DNA of 64,000 nt from Bactericera cockerelli (GCA_024516035.1 CM044963.1:29791877-29855876); one strand, 5' to 3'. Positions 22,238 through 33,470 are shown, numbered from the stretch's first letter. Numbers and translations are program-made. Notes: generated by a model not told the origin, from the sequence alone.

Positions 22238-22455
22238 ACTAGATTCTTCTTCTTTTACTCTGTCTTATCCCGCTCAAGCAGGGTCGACGTTGTTCAACCT
22301 CATGGTTGAGCTTGGTTGGTTTTGGCACATTTTTTTACGGCTTTTGATTTAAAGTCCTGTTAGGACGGGGGTTTTACCCTCCCTTCGCTGGGAATCGTAC
22401 CAGCTACCCACATTAACCTCACCCAGCCTGGGTAGGGCCGGAAATGCCAGCCTCT
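22238..22455 (-). repeat. SINE-D copy, headless (tail type 1)
   Basis: Core and tail present in minus orientation (ctcaaccatgaggttgaac palindrome and ccagcctgggtagggcc). The head is replaced at 22455 by the start of the satellite array. Confidence 0.8.
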
Positions 22456-24870
22456 TTTTTTGTTGTTGAACAACTGTGATTGCTGCCCCTGGGCGTCTCC
22501 GCCCACCCGGGGGTGCCGATTAAGGGCGGAAAAGTGTCAGCTCGCAAATACTTTTGATTCCAGGAATTTTTTTCTTAATTCCTAGCGTAAGGCCGCAACA
22601 ACCTGGCGATGCTTCCGGGCGGAATATCCGTCGAACGGAGCAAGATAGAATAAAACCAATAGTCGGAAAATCCCTTTAAATTTTTCGTAGAATAAAAATC
22701 AAATGTCAATATTAATATATGAACATATTTTTCGACCAACTGTGATTGCCGCCCCTGGGCGTCTCCGCCCACCCGGGGGTGCCGTGGGTGGAAAAGTGTC
22801 AGCTCGCAGAGACCAATACTTTTGATTCCAGGATTTTTTTTCTTAATTCCTACCGTAAGGCAGCAACGACCTGGCGACGCTTCCGGGCGGAATATCCGCC
22901 GAACGGAGCAAGATAGAAAAAAACCAATAGTCGGAAAATCCCTTTAAATTTTTTGTAGAATAAAAATCAAATGTCGATATTAATATATAAACACATTTTT
23001 CGACCAACTGTGATTACCGCCCCTGGGCGTCTCCGCCCACCCGGGGGTGCCGTTTAAGGGTGGAAAAGTGTCAGCTCACAGAGACAAATTCTTTTGATTC
23101 CGGGATTTTTTTTCTTAATTCCTACTTTAAGGCCTCAACGACCTGGCGACGCTTCCGGGCGGAATATCCGCCGAACGGAGCAAGATAGAAAAAAACCAAT
23201 AGTCGGAAAATCCCTTTAAATTTTTTGTAGAATAAAAATCAAATGTCGATATTAATATATAAACACATTTTTCGACCAATTGTGATTGCCGCCCCTGGGC
23301 GTCTCCGCCCACCCGGGGGTGTCGTTTTAGGGTGGAAAAGTGTCAGCTCACAGAGACAAATTCTTTTGATTCCGGGATTTTTTTTCTTAATTCCTACTTT
23401 AAGGCCGCAACGACCTGGCGACGCTTCAGGGCGGAATATCCGCCGAACGGAGCAAGATAGAAAAAAACCAATAGTCGGAAAATCCCTTTAAATTTTTTGT
23501 AGAATAAAAATCAAATGTCGTTATTAATATATGAACATATTTTTCGACCATCTGTGATTGCCGCCCCTGGGCGTCTCCGCCCACCCGGGGGGTGTCGTTT
23601 TAGGGTGGAAAAGTGTCAGCTCGCAGAGACAAATTCTTTTGATTCCAAGAATTTTTTTCTTAATTCCGAGCGTAAGGCCGCAACTACCTGGCGACGCTTC
23701 CGGGCGGAATATCCGCCGAACGGAGCAAGATAGAAAAAAACCAATAGTTGGAAAATCCCTTTAAACTTTACGTAGAACAAAAATCAAATTTCGATAATAA
23801 TATATGAACATATTTTTCGACCAACTTTGATTGCCGCCCCTGGGCGTCTCCGCCCACCCGGGGGTGCCGTGGGTGGAAAAGTGTCAGCTCGCAGAGACCA
23901 ATACTTTTGATTCCAGGATTTTTTTTCTTAATTCCTACCGTAAGGCAGCAACGACCTGGCGACGCTTCCGGGCGGAATATCCGCCGAACGGAGCAAGATA
24001 GAAAAAAACCAATAGTCGGAAAATCCCTTTAAATTTTTTGTAGAATAAAAATCAAATGTCGATATTAATATATAAACACATTTTTCGACCAACTGTGATT
24101 ACCGCCCCTGGGCGTCTCCGCCCACCCGGGGGTGCCGTTTAAGGGTGGAAAAGTGTCAGCTCACAGAGACAAATTCTTTTGATTCCGGGATTTTTTTTCT
24201 TAATTCCTACTTTAAGGCCTCAACGACCTGGCGACGCTTCCGGGCGGAATATCCGCCGAACGGAGCAAGATAGAAAAAAACCAATAGTCGGAAAATCCCT
24301 TTAAATTTTTTGTAGAATAAAAATCAAATGTCGTTATTAATATATGAACATATTTTTCGACCATCTGTGATTGCCGCCCCTGGGCGTCTCCGCCCACCCG
24401 GGGGTGTCGTTTTAGGGTGGAAAAGTGTCAGCTCGCAGAGACAAATTCTTTTGATTCCAAGAATTTTTTTCTTAATTCCGAGCGTAAGGCCGCAACTACC
24501 TGGCGACGCTTCCGGGCGGAATATCCGCCGAACGGAGCAAGATAGAAAAAAACCAATAGTTGGAAAATCCCTTTAAACTTTACGTAGAACAAAAATCAAA
24601 TTTCGATAATAATATATGAACATATTTTTCGACCAACTTTGATTGCCGCCCCTGGGCGTCTCCGCCCACCCGGGGGTGTCGTTTTAGGGTGGAAAAGTGT
24701 CAGCTCGCAGAGTCAAATTCTTTTGATTCCAAGAATTTTTTTCTTAATTCTTAGTGTAAGGCCGCAACGACCTGGCGACGCTTCCGGGCGGAATATCCGC
24801 CGAACGGAGCAAGATAGAAAAAAACCAATACCTAGTCGGAAATATTATCAACCGAGCGACCCCTAAATTA
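22455..24870 (+). repeat. 270-bp satellite array, nine units, with higher-order duplication
   Basis: The landmark gcccctgggcg falls at 22485, 22751, 23019, 23291, 23563, 23836, 24104, 24376 and 24648, giving spacings of 266, 268, 272, 272, 273, 268, 272 and 272. Each unit holds a GC-rich block (ctccgcccacccgggggtg), gtgtcagctc, gcgacgcttccgggcgg, aatatccgccgaacggag and an AT-rich link. Shared variants show units 6-7 are copies of units 2-3 and unit 8 of unit 5. Short frames on both strands here are repeat shadows. Confidence 0.95.
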
Positions 24871-25380
24871 ATACATGTAAATAGACCGACGAGTGAGCTA
24901 GAAGATTAGCGTGAAGTTCTTGGACGACATATTTGAAAAAAGCCCCTTCAAAAATAAATTTAAAGAAAAGAAGATAAAAACAATACTTCCGATTTCTAAT
25001 ATTAGAAATTTCTCGGAAGTAAAATAAACAATCATACAAAAATAAAAAAATTCGTATTATCCTCTACTCTACGACACTACCACGAAGTCTCTGTAGCTGC
25101 ACACGAAAAACACCCTTAGCTAGAGAGACCACGAGACACCACCGAAAAACAGTGATTTCCACGATGTGAGTAACATTAAAAAAAAAAAAAAAAATCTCCA
25201 ATTTCCTCAGAAATATACCAGTCCAATGTTTTTTAAAGAAAAATAGCATAAAATTATTAAAATATTAAAGTTATTCATTGAAACAATTACACGGACCTGA
25301 TTTTGTCCTTGTACTTGTTCGTGTGTATGTGTATGTCCTTCCTATTGTGTGAAATTCCAGGTGGGTCTCTCTAGTTATAT
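24871..25380. other. Spacer with repeat R border
   Basis: aatacttccgatttctaata with its palindrome ttctaatattagaa at about 24985-25010 is the repeat R end. A poly(A) of about 17 lies near 25178. No gene seen. Confidence 0.45.
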
Positions 25381-25387
25381 GGCGCAC

Positions 25388-25389
25388 AT

Positions 25390-25446
<57 letters not shown>
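25388..25446. repeat. (CA)n microsatellite
   Basis: About 58 bp of uninterrupted CA. Confidence 0.97.
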
Positions 25447-25450
<4 letters not shown>

Positions 25451-25923
25451 AACGAACGGCAAATCGCCCAGTATGCAAGTGAAAATAGAACCTCACTTAG
25501 TGAGGTCGATTGGCTCCCTGACTGTGTTCGGATAGTTCGGAAGTATTGTGTTCGTTTTGGTTATAAAATAAATATTTTATTTGGTTACGATTTCAATTTT
25601 TTTTTTCACTGTGGCATTGCTTTGCGGCGAGCGTATACAATTTTTTAAATGGAAACATTACAACATTAAGTACCTATGAATATTGGGTTTTACCACCATA
25701 GTAATCCTACATGGGGCTTTTCCAACTCTGTCAAAGTTTTCAGAAAACTTGATAAATCTTTCTATGTAAATTAAAAATGATGAATTCATGAGATAATAAT
25801 ATTAATTACTTCTGAGAACTCCACTGATGGTGACTGCTACAGTCATTTTCATTTTCATTATTATTATTATTATTGAATTCTTCGGAAATCTTATACATAT
25901 TATAAAATGATTCGTTTGTGAGA

Positions 25924-25960
<37 letters not shown>

Positions 25961-26035
25961 TGTCAGTGTATGTGAGTATGTGTGTCTGAAATATTGCATG
26001 GTTCCGAATGACAGGCTCATTGGTGTTATGCGCTA
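25447..26035. other. Spacer with (TG)n and repeat R scrap
   Basis: A repeat R start (cggaagtattgtgttcgttt) at about 25540 and a TG run at 25924-25960. No gene recognised. Confidence 0.5.
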
Positions 26036-26122
26036 AAACCGAACCCAAAAAGGTTAACCCGCAACTTCTGGATTACAGAAACCAACGCGCAACGCCTTGA
26101 CCACTGAGCTACCGGGACAAAA
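26036..26122 (-). repeat. SINE-C head
   Basis: Ends ccactgagctaccgggac on the plus strand, the inverse of the SINE-C head. The body is missing. Confidence 0.65.
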
Positions 26123-26189
26123 GCATTTAGACATATTTCGTATTGATCACATAAGTTAAAGTTTAAGTTATGGAAAAAAGATTTTCATA

Positions 26190-26336
26190 TTGTGGTTGTG
26201 TTAATCACTTTCGTGATATCACAACTACTCAAACTCGCTTGACAAATCTACGCTGAAACCGAGACTTGAACCACCGACCCCCGGGTTACAAGTCCGCCGC
26301 CGCCTTATCGATCAAGCTACTGAGGTCGGGTTAGTC
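26190..26336 (-). repeat. SINE-A copy
   Basis: Complete head (box B ggttcaagtctcgg on the minus strand) and tail gtgatatcacgaaagtgatt. Confidence 0.85.
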
Positions 26337-26534
26337 GTATTGAATATACATATATATTTATTTTTCAAGAACACTCAGTAATCACGTGCGAAGTACATAC
26401 CTCAACATACCTTGAATGCCAGACAGAGAGATATGTCAATATCAGCGGATAGATGGCTGAACTTCAATGAGGTCATGAGGATTATAGTGCCTGTCTGATA
26501 TGTGCACATGATCATTTTTTTAGGGTTTCCATGA

Positions 26535-26598
26535 TCATTTTTTACTTTCTTTATGCTATGATAAGGAAAGTGTTGTATTCGTCGAAAATTTGACAAGC
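26535..26598 (+). repeat. Repeat family H 5' fragment
   Basis: tactttctttatgctatgat, aaggaaagtgttgtattcgt, cgaaaatttgac: the first 60 bp of family H, truncated. Confidence 0.7.
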
Positions 26599-26604
26599 CG
26601 AGAT

Positions 26605-26768
26605 TATTATCATTATTAGGGTTTAACCTCCAATTTATGGAAACTCACAAGCCTGCCACCCACATTGACCTCATTCAGCCTGGATTGGGCCGAAATGCTA
26701 TCATCCCCAAATCGTCACCTTGCTGGACGTTATTTAACTTCGGTGATCCTACTCTCCGGTGCATTCAA
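26605..26768 (-). repeat. 5S-derived SINE (SINE-G), truncated
   Basis: Minus strand: accggagagtaggatcaccg, aagttaaataacgtccagca and aggtgacgattt, then the shared core. The 5S 5' end is missing and it is fused to a SINE-B body at about 26768. Confidence 0.75.
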
Positions 26769-26905
26769 ATCCCACCCAGTGCATGAATTTTTTTTCTTAT
26801 TAATTTGAGTTTGAGCACATAATAATAGACTCTAAGGGTTAGGTGGTAGAAAATGCTTTGAGCATTAACCTCGCCTGGTGGTTACCTGCCACTAAAGAGT
26901 ATTGT
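26768..26905 (+). repeat. SINE-B, headless
   Basis: Begins at box B remnant tcccacccagtgcatgaatt and continues through gttaggtggtagaaaatgct to gcattaacctcgcctggtgg. Confidence 0.8.
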
Positions 26906-27645
26906 TATTATTAACGTAATACCCTAGGTATTCTCTGCCACTTAACATCAAAAGTAGAGGAGTTAGGATCAAAGGAAATAAGAGATAATGATGATTTCAC
27001 CTGATGCCAAATACATCCTCATCCTAGATTTTAAAAAAATACACACTAAAAATTTGAAAAAAGAAAAAACAAGACAAAACTTATTCTACAATTCAATCAA
27101 TTGTCCTATTCCCTATCCCTTTCTAACTTAATACTTAACTTTCTCTATCCCTTTCTAACCCTATCCTTTTCTAACTTAATACTAGTATACTTAATATTTA
27201 AAATATTGAAAAAAAAATGATAAATATATGGCTAAGAGGCAATGCTGCCAGTCAGCATTGCTATTAGAAGACTTGCAGTCAATGTTTTATTGATAAATAA
27301 ATGAGCTAGGATTCTCAATATTTAAAATATTGAGAGAAAAAAAAATGATAATATATGACTAAAGAGAGGATATTTGTTTCCTCTCAAAAATTCTAAATGA
27401 ATTAAAGTGCAATAGTTTAGTGACTTTACCTTGTTCAATACGATGAGTCTAAATAGGGGAGAAAATAATAGTAATAATAAAAAAGTCAGTTTTCAGGAAC
27501 AGGAACCAATCGAAAATAAAATAATAATAAATAAATCAATGTGTTTCTTTGTGTTATTATATCACAATTTTAGTGGGTAGCGCAGAATTATAGGAGTTTT
27601 CCATATCTTCAATATCGCGCTCTTCAAAATATTTGGTCAAAATCC
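26906..27645. other. AT-rich spacer with local duplications
   Basis: Repeated words ctatccctttctaact and aatatttaaaatattga. No gene recognised. Confidence 0.4.
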
Positions 27646-27647
27646 CA

Positions 27648-27714
27648 AATAGGTTGGGTGGAAGAGATTGCCATAGGTAATAACCTCGCCTTTTAGTTGG
27701 GACACATGCATATA
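27648..27714 (+). repeat. T1 tail
   Basis: ggttgggtggaagagattgc, cataggtaataacctcgcc, ttttagttgggac. Confidence 0.7.
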
Positions 27715-27734
27715 TTTTATCTATTTTTTTTTTT

Positions 27735-28070
27735 TTTAAAGATGATTGTTTCACAGCCTTTTTTTATTTCGTAGCCATGAAACAAGAGCTACTGTAGACG
27801 CTTGTGGTCTGTGTTGTAGCCTGCCCATCTTGTAGTATGCATCCCCTCTGATGGGCGAGAAGTGACAAAATACTTCTCATTTAGGTGCTGGGTCAACACG
27901 AGCGCACCGATAGGAATCCCTTTCAATCAACTGTAACCAAAATTTGAGTATACAATATGCTAAAGAGAGCAAATAAGCTCAAAACAGTTCATGTACAATT
28001 GTACATCTAATACAACTTCTCACTTTTCTGTTTATACTGATACTGATTACATAATTATGACCTATTTTAC
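27735..28070 (-). repeat. SINE-F body joined to an acttctcactttt-type tail
   Basis: 27735-27950 matches SINE-F (gagctactgtagacgcttgt, gatgggcgagaagtgac). 27955-28060 (gagagcaaataagctc, aacttctcacttttctgttt) matches 53135-53235 and, inverted, fragments at 2930 and 55765. Confidence 0.65.
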
Positions 28071-28079
28071 TAGGAATGA

Positions 28080-28285
28080 GTATTATTTATATTATAATTA
28101 TTTTACTATGACCGATTGGTTCCTGCGGGTAATTTGATAAAAAAAAATGAGAGGATTCAGTAAACAATTGTTTTTCTTCAGAGATTTATATTATAATTTT
28201 ACTATATGCGACCGATTGGTTCCTGCGGCCAATTTAATAAGAAAACATGAGAGGATTCAGTAAAAAAAAAAAATCTTCAGAGAAA
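28080..28285. repeat. 100-bp tandem duplication in kinase intron 2
   Basis: accgattggttcctgcgg occurs at 28111 and 28211, each within a block ending atgagaggattcagtaaa and tcttcagaga. The second block ends about 15 bp from the exon 2 splice donor. Confidence 0.85.
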
Positions 28286-28301
28286 GTGTAATAATAGTTA
28301 C

Positions 28302-28414
28302 CTCATGCGCTTGACGCAGATATCCTGCGCAGTGACGCGCTTCCACGCGCCACTCAGATACCCCTTGCAGATGCGCAGCGCCATATCCAGCATCTCCTTC
28401 TGTTCCACCACCAT
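28302..28414 (-). CDS. Choline/ethanolamine kinase-like, exon 2
   Basis: A 113-nt exon on the minus strand encoding 37 residues plus two bases, with MALRICKGYLSGAWKRVTAQ followed by DICVKRM. This is the region just before the GGLSN nucleotide-binding loop of the choline/ethanolamine kinase family (cytosolic first step of the CDP-choline pathway, ATP plus choline to phosphocholine). The acceptor TTGTTCCAG sits at 28415-28416 and the donor GAG|GTAACT at 28300-28301. The exon ends after AG of a codon, so a Ser or Arg is completed by the next exon, as expected before GGLSN. It starts in phase 0, matching exon 1. The GC content stands far above its surroundings. Catalytic exons are not in the window. 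Confidence 0.85.
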
Positions 28415-28426
28415 CTGGAACAAGAA

Positions 28427-31400
28427 GAAGAGAGGGACTGATAAGAGAGAGACTGATAAGAGAGGGGGCGACTGATAAGAGAGGGGGAAGAGAGACTGAT
28501 GAGAGAGGGGGAGACTGATAAGAGAGGGGGAAGAGAGAGAGACTGATAAGAGAGAGACTGATAAGAGAGGGGGAAGAGAGAGAGACTGATAAGAGAGGGA
28601 GAGACTGATAAGAGAGGGGAAGATAGAGAGACTGATAAGAGAGGAAGACTGATAAGAGAGAGGGGGGGACTGATAAGAGAGAGACTGATAAGAGAGGGAC
28701 TCATAAGAGAGGGGGAGACTGATAAGAGAGGGGGGAGGACTGATAAGAGAGGGGGGAGACTGATAAGAGAGAGAGAGACTGATAAGAGAGGGGGAGACTG
28801 ATAAGAGAGAGGGAGACTGATAAGAGAGAGGGAGACTGATAAGAGAGAGGGGGACTGATAAGAGAGGGAGAGACTGATAAGAGAGAGGGAGACTGATAAG
28901 AGAGGGGGAGACTGATAAGAGAGAGACTGATAAGAGAGGGGGACTGATAGAGAGAGGGGAGACTGATAAGAGAGGGAGAGGACTGATAAGAGAGGGGAGA
29001 CTGATAAGAGAGGGAGAGACTGATAAGAGAGGGGACTGATAAGAGAGAGGGGGGAGACTGATAAGAGAGGGGGAGACTGATAAGAGAGGGGGAGACTGAT
29101 AAGAGAGAGGGAGAGACTGATAAGAGAGAGGGAGACTGATAAGAGAGGGAGACTGATAAGAGAGAGGGGGACTGATAAGAGAGGGAGACTGATAAGAGAG
29201 AGGGAGACTGATAAGAGAGGGGGAGACTGATATAGAGAGAGAATGATAAGAGAGGGGGAGACTGATAAGAGAGAGGGAGAGACTGATAAGAGAGAGGGAG
29301 ACTGATAAGAGAGAGGGAGACTGATAAGAGAGAGGGAGACTGATAAGAGAGAGGGAGACTGATAAGAGAGAGAGGGAGACTGATAAGAGAGGGGGGGACT
29401 GATAAGAGAGAGGGAGACTGATAAGAGAGGGGGAGACTGATAAGAGAGGGGGAGACTGATAAGAGAGAGGGAGACTGATAAGAGAGAGGGAGGACTGATA
29501 AGAGAGAGGGAGACTGATAAGAGAGAGAGAGGACTGATAAGAGAGAGGGAGACTGATAAGAGAGAGAATGATAAGAGAGAGGGGAGACTGATAAGAGAGA
29601 GGGGAGGACTGATAAGAGAGAGAATGATAAGAGAGGGGGAGACTGATAAGAGAGGGAGAGGACTGATAAGAGAGAGGGGAGAATGATAAGAGAGAGGGAG
29701 ACTGATAAGAGAGAGGGGGGAACTGATAAGAGAGAGGGAGACTGATAAGAGAGAGGAATGATAAGAGAGAGGGAGACTGATAAGAGAGAGAATGATAAGA
29801 GAGAGGGGGAGAGGAGACTGATAAGAGAGGGGGAGACTGATAAGAGAGAGAATGATAAGAGAGGGGGAGAACTGATAAGAGAGAGGGAGGGAGACTGATA
29901 AGAGAGAGGGGGGACTGATAAGAGAGGGGGAGGGGACTGATAAGAGAGGGAGAGACTGATAAGAGAGAGGGAGACTGATAAGAGAGGGGGGACTGATAAG
30001 AGAGGGACGTAGAGAGGGGGATGATAAGAGAGAGGACTGATAAGAGAGGGGGACTGATAAGAGAGAGGGGAGACTGATAAGAGAGGGAGAGGGGACTGAT
30101 AAGAGAGGGGAGACTGATAAGAGAGGGAGAGACTGATAAGAGAGGGGGGACTGATAAGAGAGAGGGGAGACTGATAAGAGAGGGGGAGAAGAGACTGATA
30201 AGAGAGGGGGAGACTGATAAGAGAGAGGGAGGAGACTGATAAGAGAGAGGGAGGACTGATAAGAGAGGGAGGACTGATAAGAGAGAGGGGGACTGATAAG
30301 AGAGGGAGACTGATAAGAGAGAGGGGAGACTGATAAGAGAGGGGGAGACTGATAAGAGAGAGAATGATAAGAGAGGGGGAGACTGATAAGAGAGAGGGGG
30401 AGACTGATAAGAGAGAGGAGAGGGAGACTGATAAGAGAGAGGGGGACTGATAAGAGAGAGACTGATAAGAGAGAGGGAGACTGATAAGAGAGAGGGAGAC
30501 TGATAAGAGAGAGGGAGACTGATAAGAGAGAGAGAGACTGATAAGAGAGAGGGGGGACTGATAAGAGAGAGGGAGACTGATAAGAGAGAGGGAGACTGAT
30601 AAGAGAGAGGGAGACTGATAAGAGAGAGGGAGACTGATAAGAGAGAGGGAGACTGATAAGAGAGAGGGAGACTGATAAGAGAGAGGGAGACTGATAAGAG
30701 AGAGGGAGACTGATAAGAGAGAGAGAGACTGATAAGAGAGAGAGGGGGACTGATAAGAGAGAGGGAGACTGATAAGAGAGGGGGAGACTGATAAGAGAGG
30801 GGGAGACTGATAAGAGAGAGGGAGACTGATAAGAGAGAGGGGAGACTGATAAGAGAGAGGGAGACTGATAAGAGAGAGAGAGACTGATAAGAGAGAGGGG
30901 GACTGATAAGAGAGAGGGAGAGACTGATAAGAGAGGGGGGAGACTGATAAGAGAGAGGGAGACTGATAAGAGAGAGGGAGACTGATAAGAGAGAGAGAGA
31001 CTGATAAGAGAGAGGGGGACTGATAAGAGAGAGGGAGAGACTGATAAGAGAGAGGGAGACTGATAAGAGAGGGAGGAGACTGATAAGAGAGAGGGAGACT
31101 GATAAGAGAGGGGGAGACTGATAAGAGAGAGGGAGACTGATAAGAGAGGGGGGAGACTGATAAGAGAGAGGGAGACTGATAAGAGAGAGGGGGACTGATA
31201 AGAGAGAGGGAGAGACTGATAAGAGAGAGGGAGACTGATAAGAGAGGGAGGAGACTGATAAGAGAGAGGGAGGAGACTGATAAGAGAGGGGGAGACTGAT
31301 AAGAGAGGGAGACTGATAAGAGAGAGAATGATAAGAGAGGGGGAGACTGATAAGAGAGAGGGGAGACTGATAAGAGAGAGGGAGACTGATAAGAGAGAGG

Positions 31401-31470
31401 GAGACTGATAAGAGAGAGACTGATAAGAGAGAGGGAGACTGATAAGAGAGAGACTGATAAGAGAGAGGGA
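28427..31470 (-). repeat. 3-kb intronic minisatellite, GATA-site and 3'-splice-site-like unit
   Basis: About 150-170 tandem units of 14-24 bp, plus-strand consensus GACTGATAAGAGAGAGGGA with length variation in the purine part. On the minus (kinase sense) strand each unit reads CTCTCTTATCAGTCTCCC. The array ends about 12 bp from the exon 2 acceptor and supplies its pyrimidine tract. TGATAA matches the WGATAR site of GATA factors; CTTAT matches a yUnAy branchpoint; TTATCAG resembles a 3' splice site. The minus strand lacks stops in every frame, which gives three false ORFs of about 950-1120 codons; the plus strand has TGATAA double stops. Confidence 0.97.
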
Positions 31471-32151
31471 GAGACAAAGAGAGGGATTGGGACTATTGGG
31501 AGGTAGAGAGGGGGGCCAAAAACAAAAAGAAAAAAAATGAATCCCATTTCTCACCTCAGCAACAGATTTTACAATTACAAAAATATTGATATCCCCTATA
31601 AAAACCAACATTAAGAGCATCACCATGTTCCATGACTCCGATCGAGAAAAAAAATGAGCCTCTACAGTAAAATTAGAGATATTTTCTTTGCGGCCAAGTT
31701 TATATCTCGTTACCATGTCTTGTGTCAACTCCTTTTGTCTTTAGTTCCTCACTTTTTTGGTCTTGTTCTGAACAGTACTTTTGACGGGGTACGGGCGATA
31801 GACAAACAAACAATAATGTCGCCTTAATCTTATTTATACTGTCCTCTGGACTCTAACAAGGACTGATAAGTGCTATTATTCCAGCAGTGAGCCCAAGACT
31901 TATTATATGGTCAAAATCCCAAATGGGAGGATAAGTTATCATGTTCCGACTGGGTTTTGAACTAGACTAGGAAAAGAATAAAAAATATATCCTTATTGAT
32001 ATTTTTTATAACAATAAAATATATACTCGTAAGTTTTCAGGAAAAAAAAAATATACATAACTCTAGGTCAACTATATTTTTTTTATATTTATATTTTTTC
32101 TACATAATATTATATGTATAGACATATTTTTATTCAAAAAATCTTTCTCAC
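31471..32151 (-). other. 5' part of kinase intron 1
   Basis: Between the minisatellite and exon 1. Contains a partial SINE-C in minus orientation at about 31840-31965 (ctgataagtgctattattcc, tcaaaatcccaaatgggagg). No other feature seen. Confidence 0.6.
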
Positions 32152-32184
32152 CTCGGCATCAAGAAAATCGTAATTGTTGGACAT
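32152..32184 (-). CDS. Choline/ethanolamine kinase-like, exon 1 (start)
   Basis: On the minus strand ATG at 32184-32182 opens an 11-codon exon, MSNNYDFLDAE, ending in a strong donor GAG|GTGAGA (GT at 32151-32150). It ends in phase 0 and exon 2 begins in phase 0, so they join without shifting frame across a 3,737-bp intron. Acidic, non-conserved N-termini of this sort are usual in choline kinases. The 5' UTR lies above 32184; no TATA box is evident. The pairing of the two exons is inferred from phase, order and strand. Confidence 0.65.
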
Positions 32185-32670
32185 CTTCGAAAATTGATTG
32201 GGAGATTGATCACCGAAGTGTTGATGAGAATTTTAATAGAATGGATGATTTATTGACGAAAACTATACGAATTGCACAGTGCTTCCTCGTGCTAAGAAAT
32301 TAAATGATAATTTCCAATTTTTTTCACACGTAAGTAAAACAACACCTTTTTTCAGTTCAAAGTTTCAGTTTATAACAACTTTTTGGGTTAAAAAATAGTC
32401 TTTAATAGCTTTTTAATGTAATTATAAGTTCAGAATATATTCAAAAAACTAAAAGAAGAAAGAAATAAATAGAGAGGATAAGATTGTGACTAAAATCCAA
32501 AATAAGTTAATCCAAAATAAGTTAAATTTTAACCATGAAAAGTTAAAATTTAACTCATCATGGATAAAATTTAACTCATGGACGTGACCATTTTTTCCAC
32601 ACAAACCTTGTCCAGACCGGCTTATCTTTGTTATAATCCTATTTTATAAGGCCCTATAGAAAGGAAAATT
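32185..32670. other. Kinase 5' flank
   Basis: Presumed 5' UTR and promoter on the minus strand, then AT-rich DNA with short inverted and direct runs of gttaaattttaac near 32515-32580. No core promoter motif identified. Confidence 0.4.
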
Positions 32671-32671
32671 A

Positions 32672-32935
32672 TGATATTTGTATTAATCACTTTCGTGATA
32701 TCGCAACTACTGAAACTCGCTTTACTAAATCTACGCTGAAACCGGGATTTGAACCATCGACCTCCAGGTAACAAGTCCACCGCCTTATCGATCAAGCTAC
32801 TATGGTCGGTTAAATGTTGTCATTTAAAAAAATAGGAAAAAATAAAAGTTGTTGTAAGATTCTTATTTATGATTCGAATTGGGTGTTTTTTTTTGACGGT
32901 GCATTATCGATTAAGCTACTAAGGTCGGTTATAAA
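32672..32935 (-). repeat. SINE-A copy plus a second SINE-A head scrap
   Basis: 32672-32815 is a complete SINE-A on the minus strand. At 32900-32930 the end of another head (attatcgattaagctactaa, ggtcggtt) follows, so two insertions were once present. Confidence 0.8.
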
Positions 32936-33009
32936 AAGGAAAGTAATGGAATCAGTAAAAAAAAGATATATCTCTCACAAATATCTGACATACTCGTATA
33001 TATTTTTCC

Positions 33010-33270
33010 ACAAGTATCGCGGTATCCTTACACACATATCTCAGTATTTCATTCACACATATCTCAGTATTTCTTTCACAAATACCTTATTTTTTCTTTC
33101 ACAAATGCCTAACTTTTTCTTTGACAAATATCTTTGTATTTCTTTTACAAATACCTTATTTTTATTTTCACAAATATCTCAGTATGTCTTTTACAAATAC
33201 TTTATTTTTTCTTTTACAAATATCTTTGTATTTCTTTCACAAATCCCATTTTTTTTTCTTTCACAAATGT
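33010..33270. repeat. Degenerate 21-27-bp tandem repeat
   Basis: Iterations of tttctttcacaaatatctca or ..accttatttt. The 167-codon plus frame through it is low complexity (repeated SFTNTLF-like words) and is not called. Confidence 0.75.
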
Positions 33271-33470
33271 CTCGTTCAAGTGGTTTAAGCGCTAGTCTAG
33301 TAATCCAGGTAGCGTAGGGATTCGTTGGTTCGAATCCCACCCAGTACATAATTTTTTCCTCATTCTTTTGAGTTTGTGACAACATAATAATAAGACTCTA
33401 AGGGTTAGATGGTAGAATATGCTTTGAGCATTAACCTCGCCTGGTGGTTACCATCCATAAAAGATCATTA
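33270..33470 (+). repeat. SINE-B copy
   Basis: Head caagtggtttaagcgctagt with box B ggttcgaatccc, tail ggtagaatatgctttgagca, ttaacctcgcctggtgg. Confidence 0.87.

Noticed and set aside
22575..24866. Family of similar 60-80-codon ORFs on both strands
   Set aside because: Repeated shadows of the 270-bp satellite; no start context, no recognised motif.
22455..24870. CRISPR-like array of repeats with spacers
   Set aside because: The whole unit of about 270 bp is repeated with no unique spacers, in a eukaryotic genome.
28298..31728. Three overlapping minus-strand ORFs of about 950-1120 codons, Ser/Leu/Ile/Pro/Tyr-rich
   Set aside because: They are the three frames of one minisatellite whose minus strand cannot form a stop codon. 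Only the last 113 nt of one of them is a real exon.
32814..33317. 167-codon ORF
   Set aside because: Spans a SINE scrap, a degenerate TTTCACAAATA tandem repeat and a SINE-B head; amino-acid repetition follows the DNA repeat.
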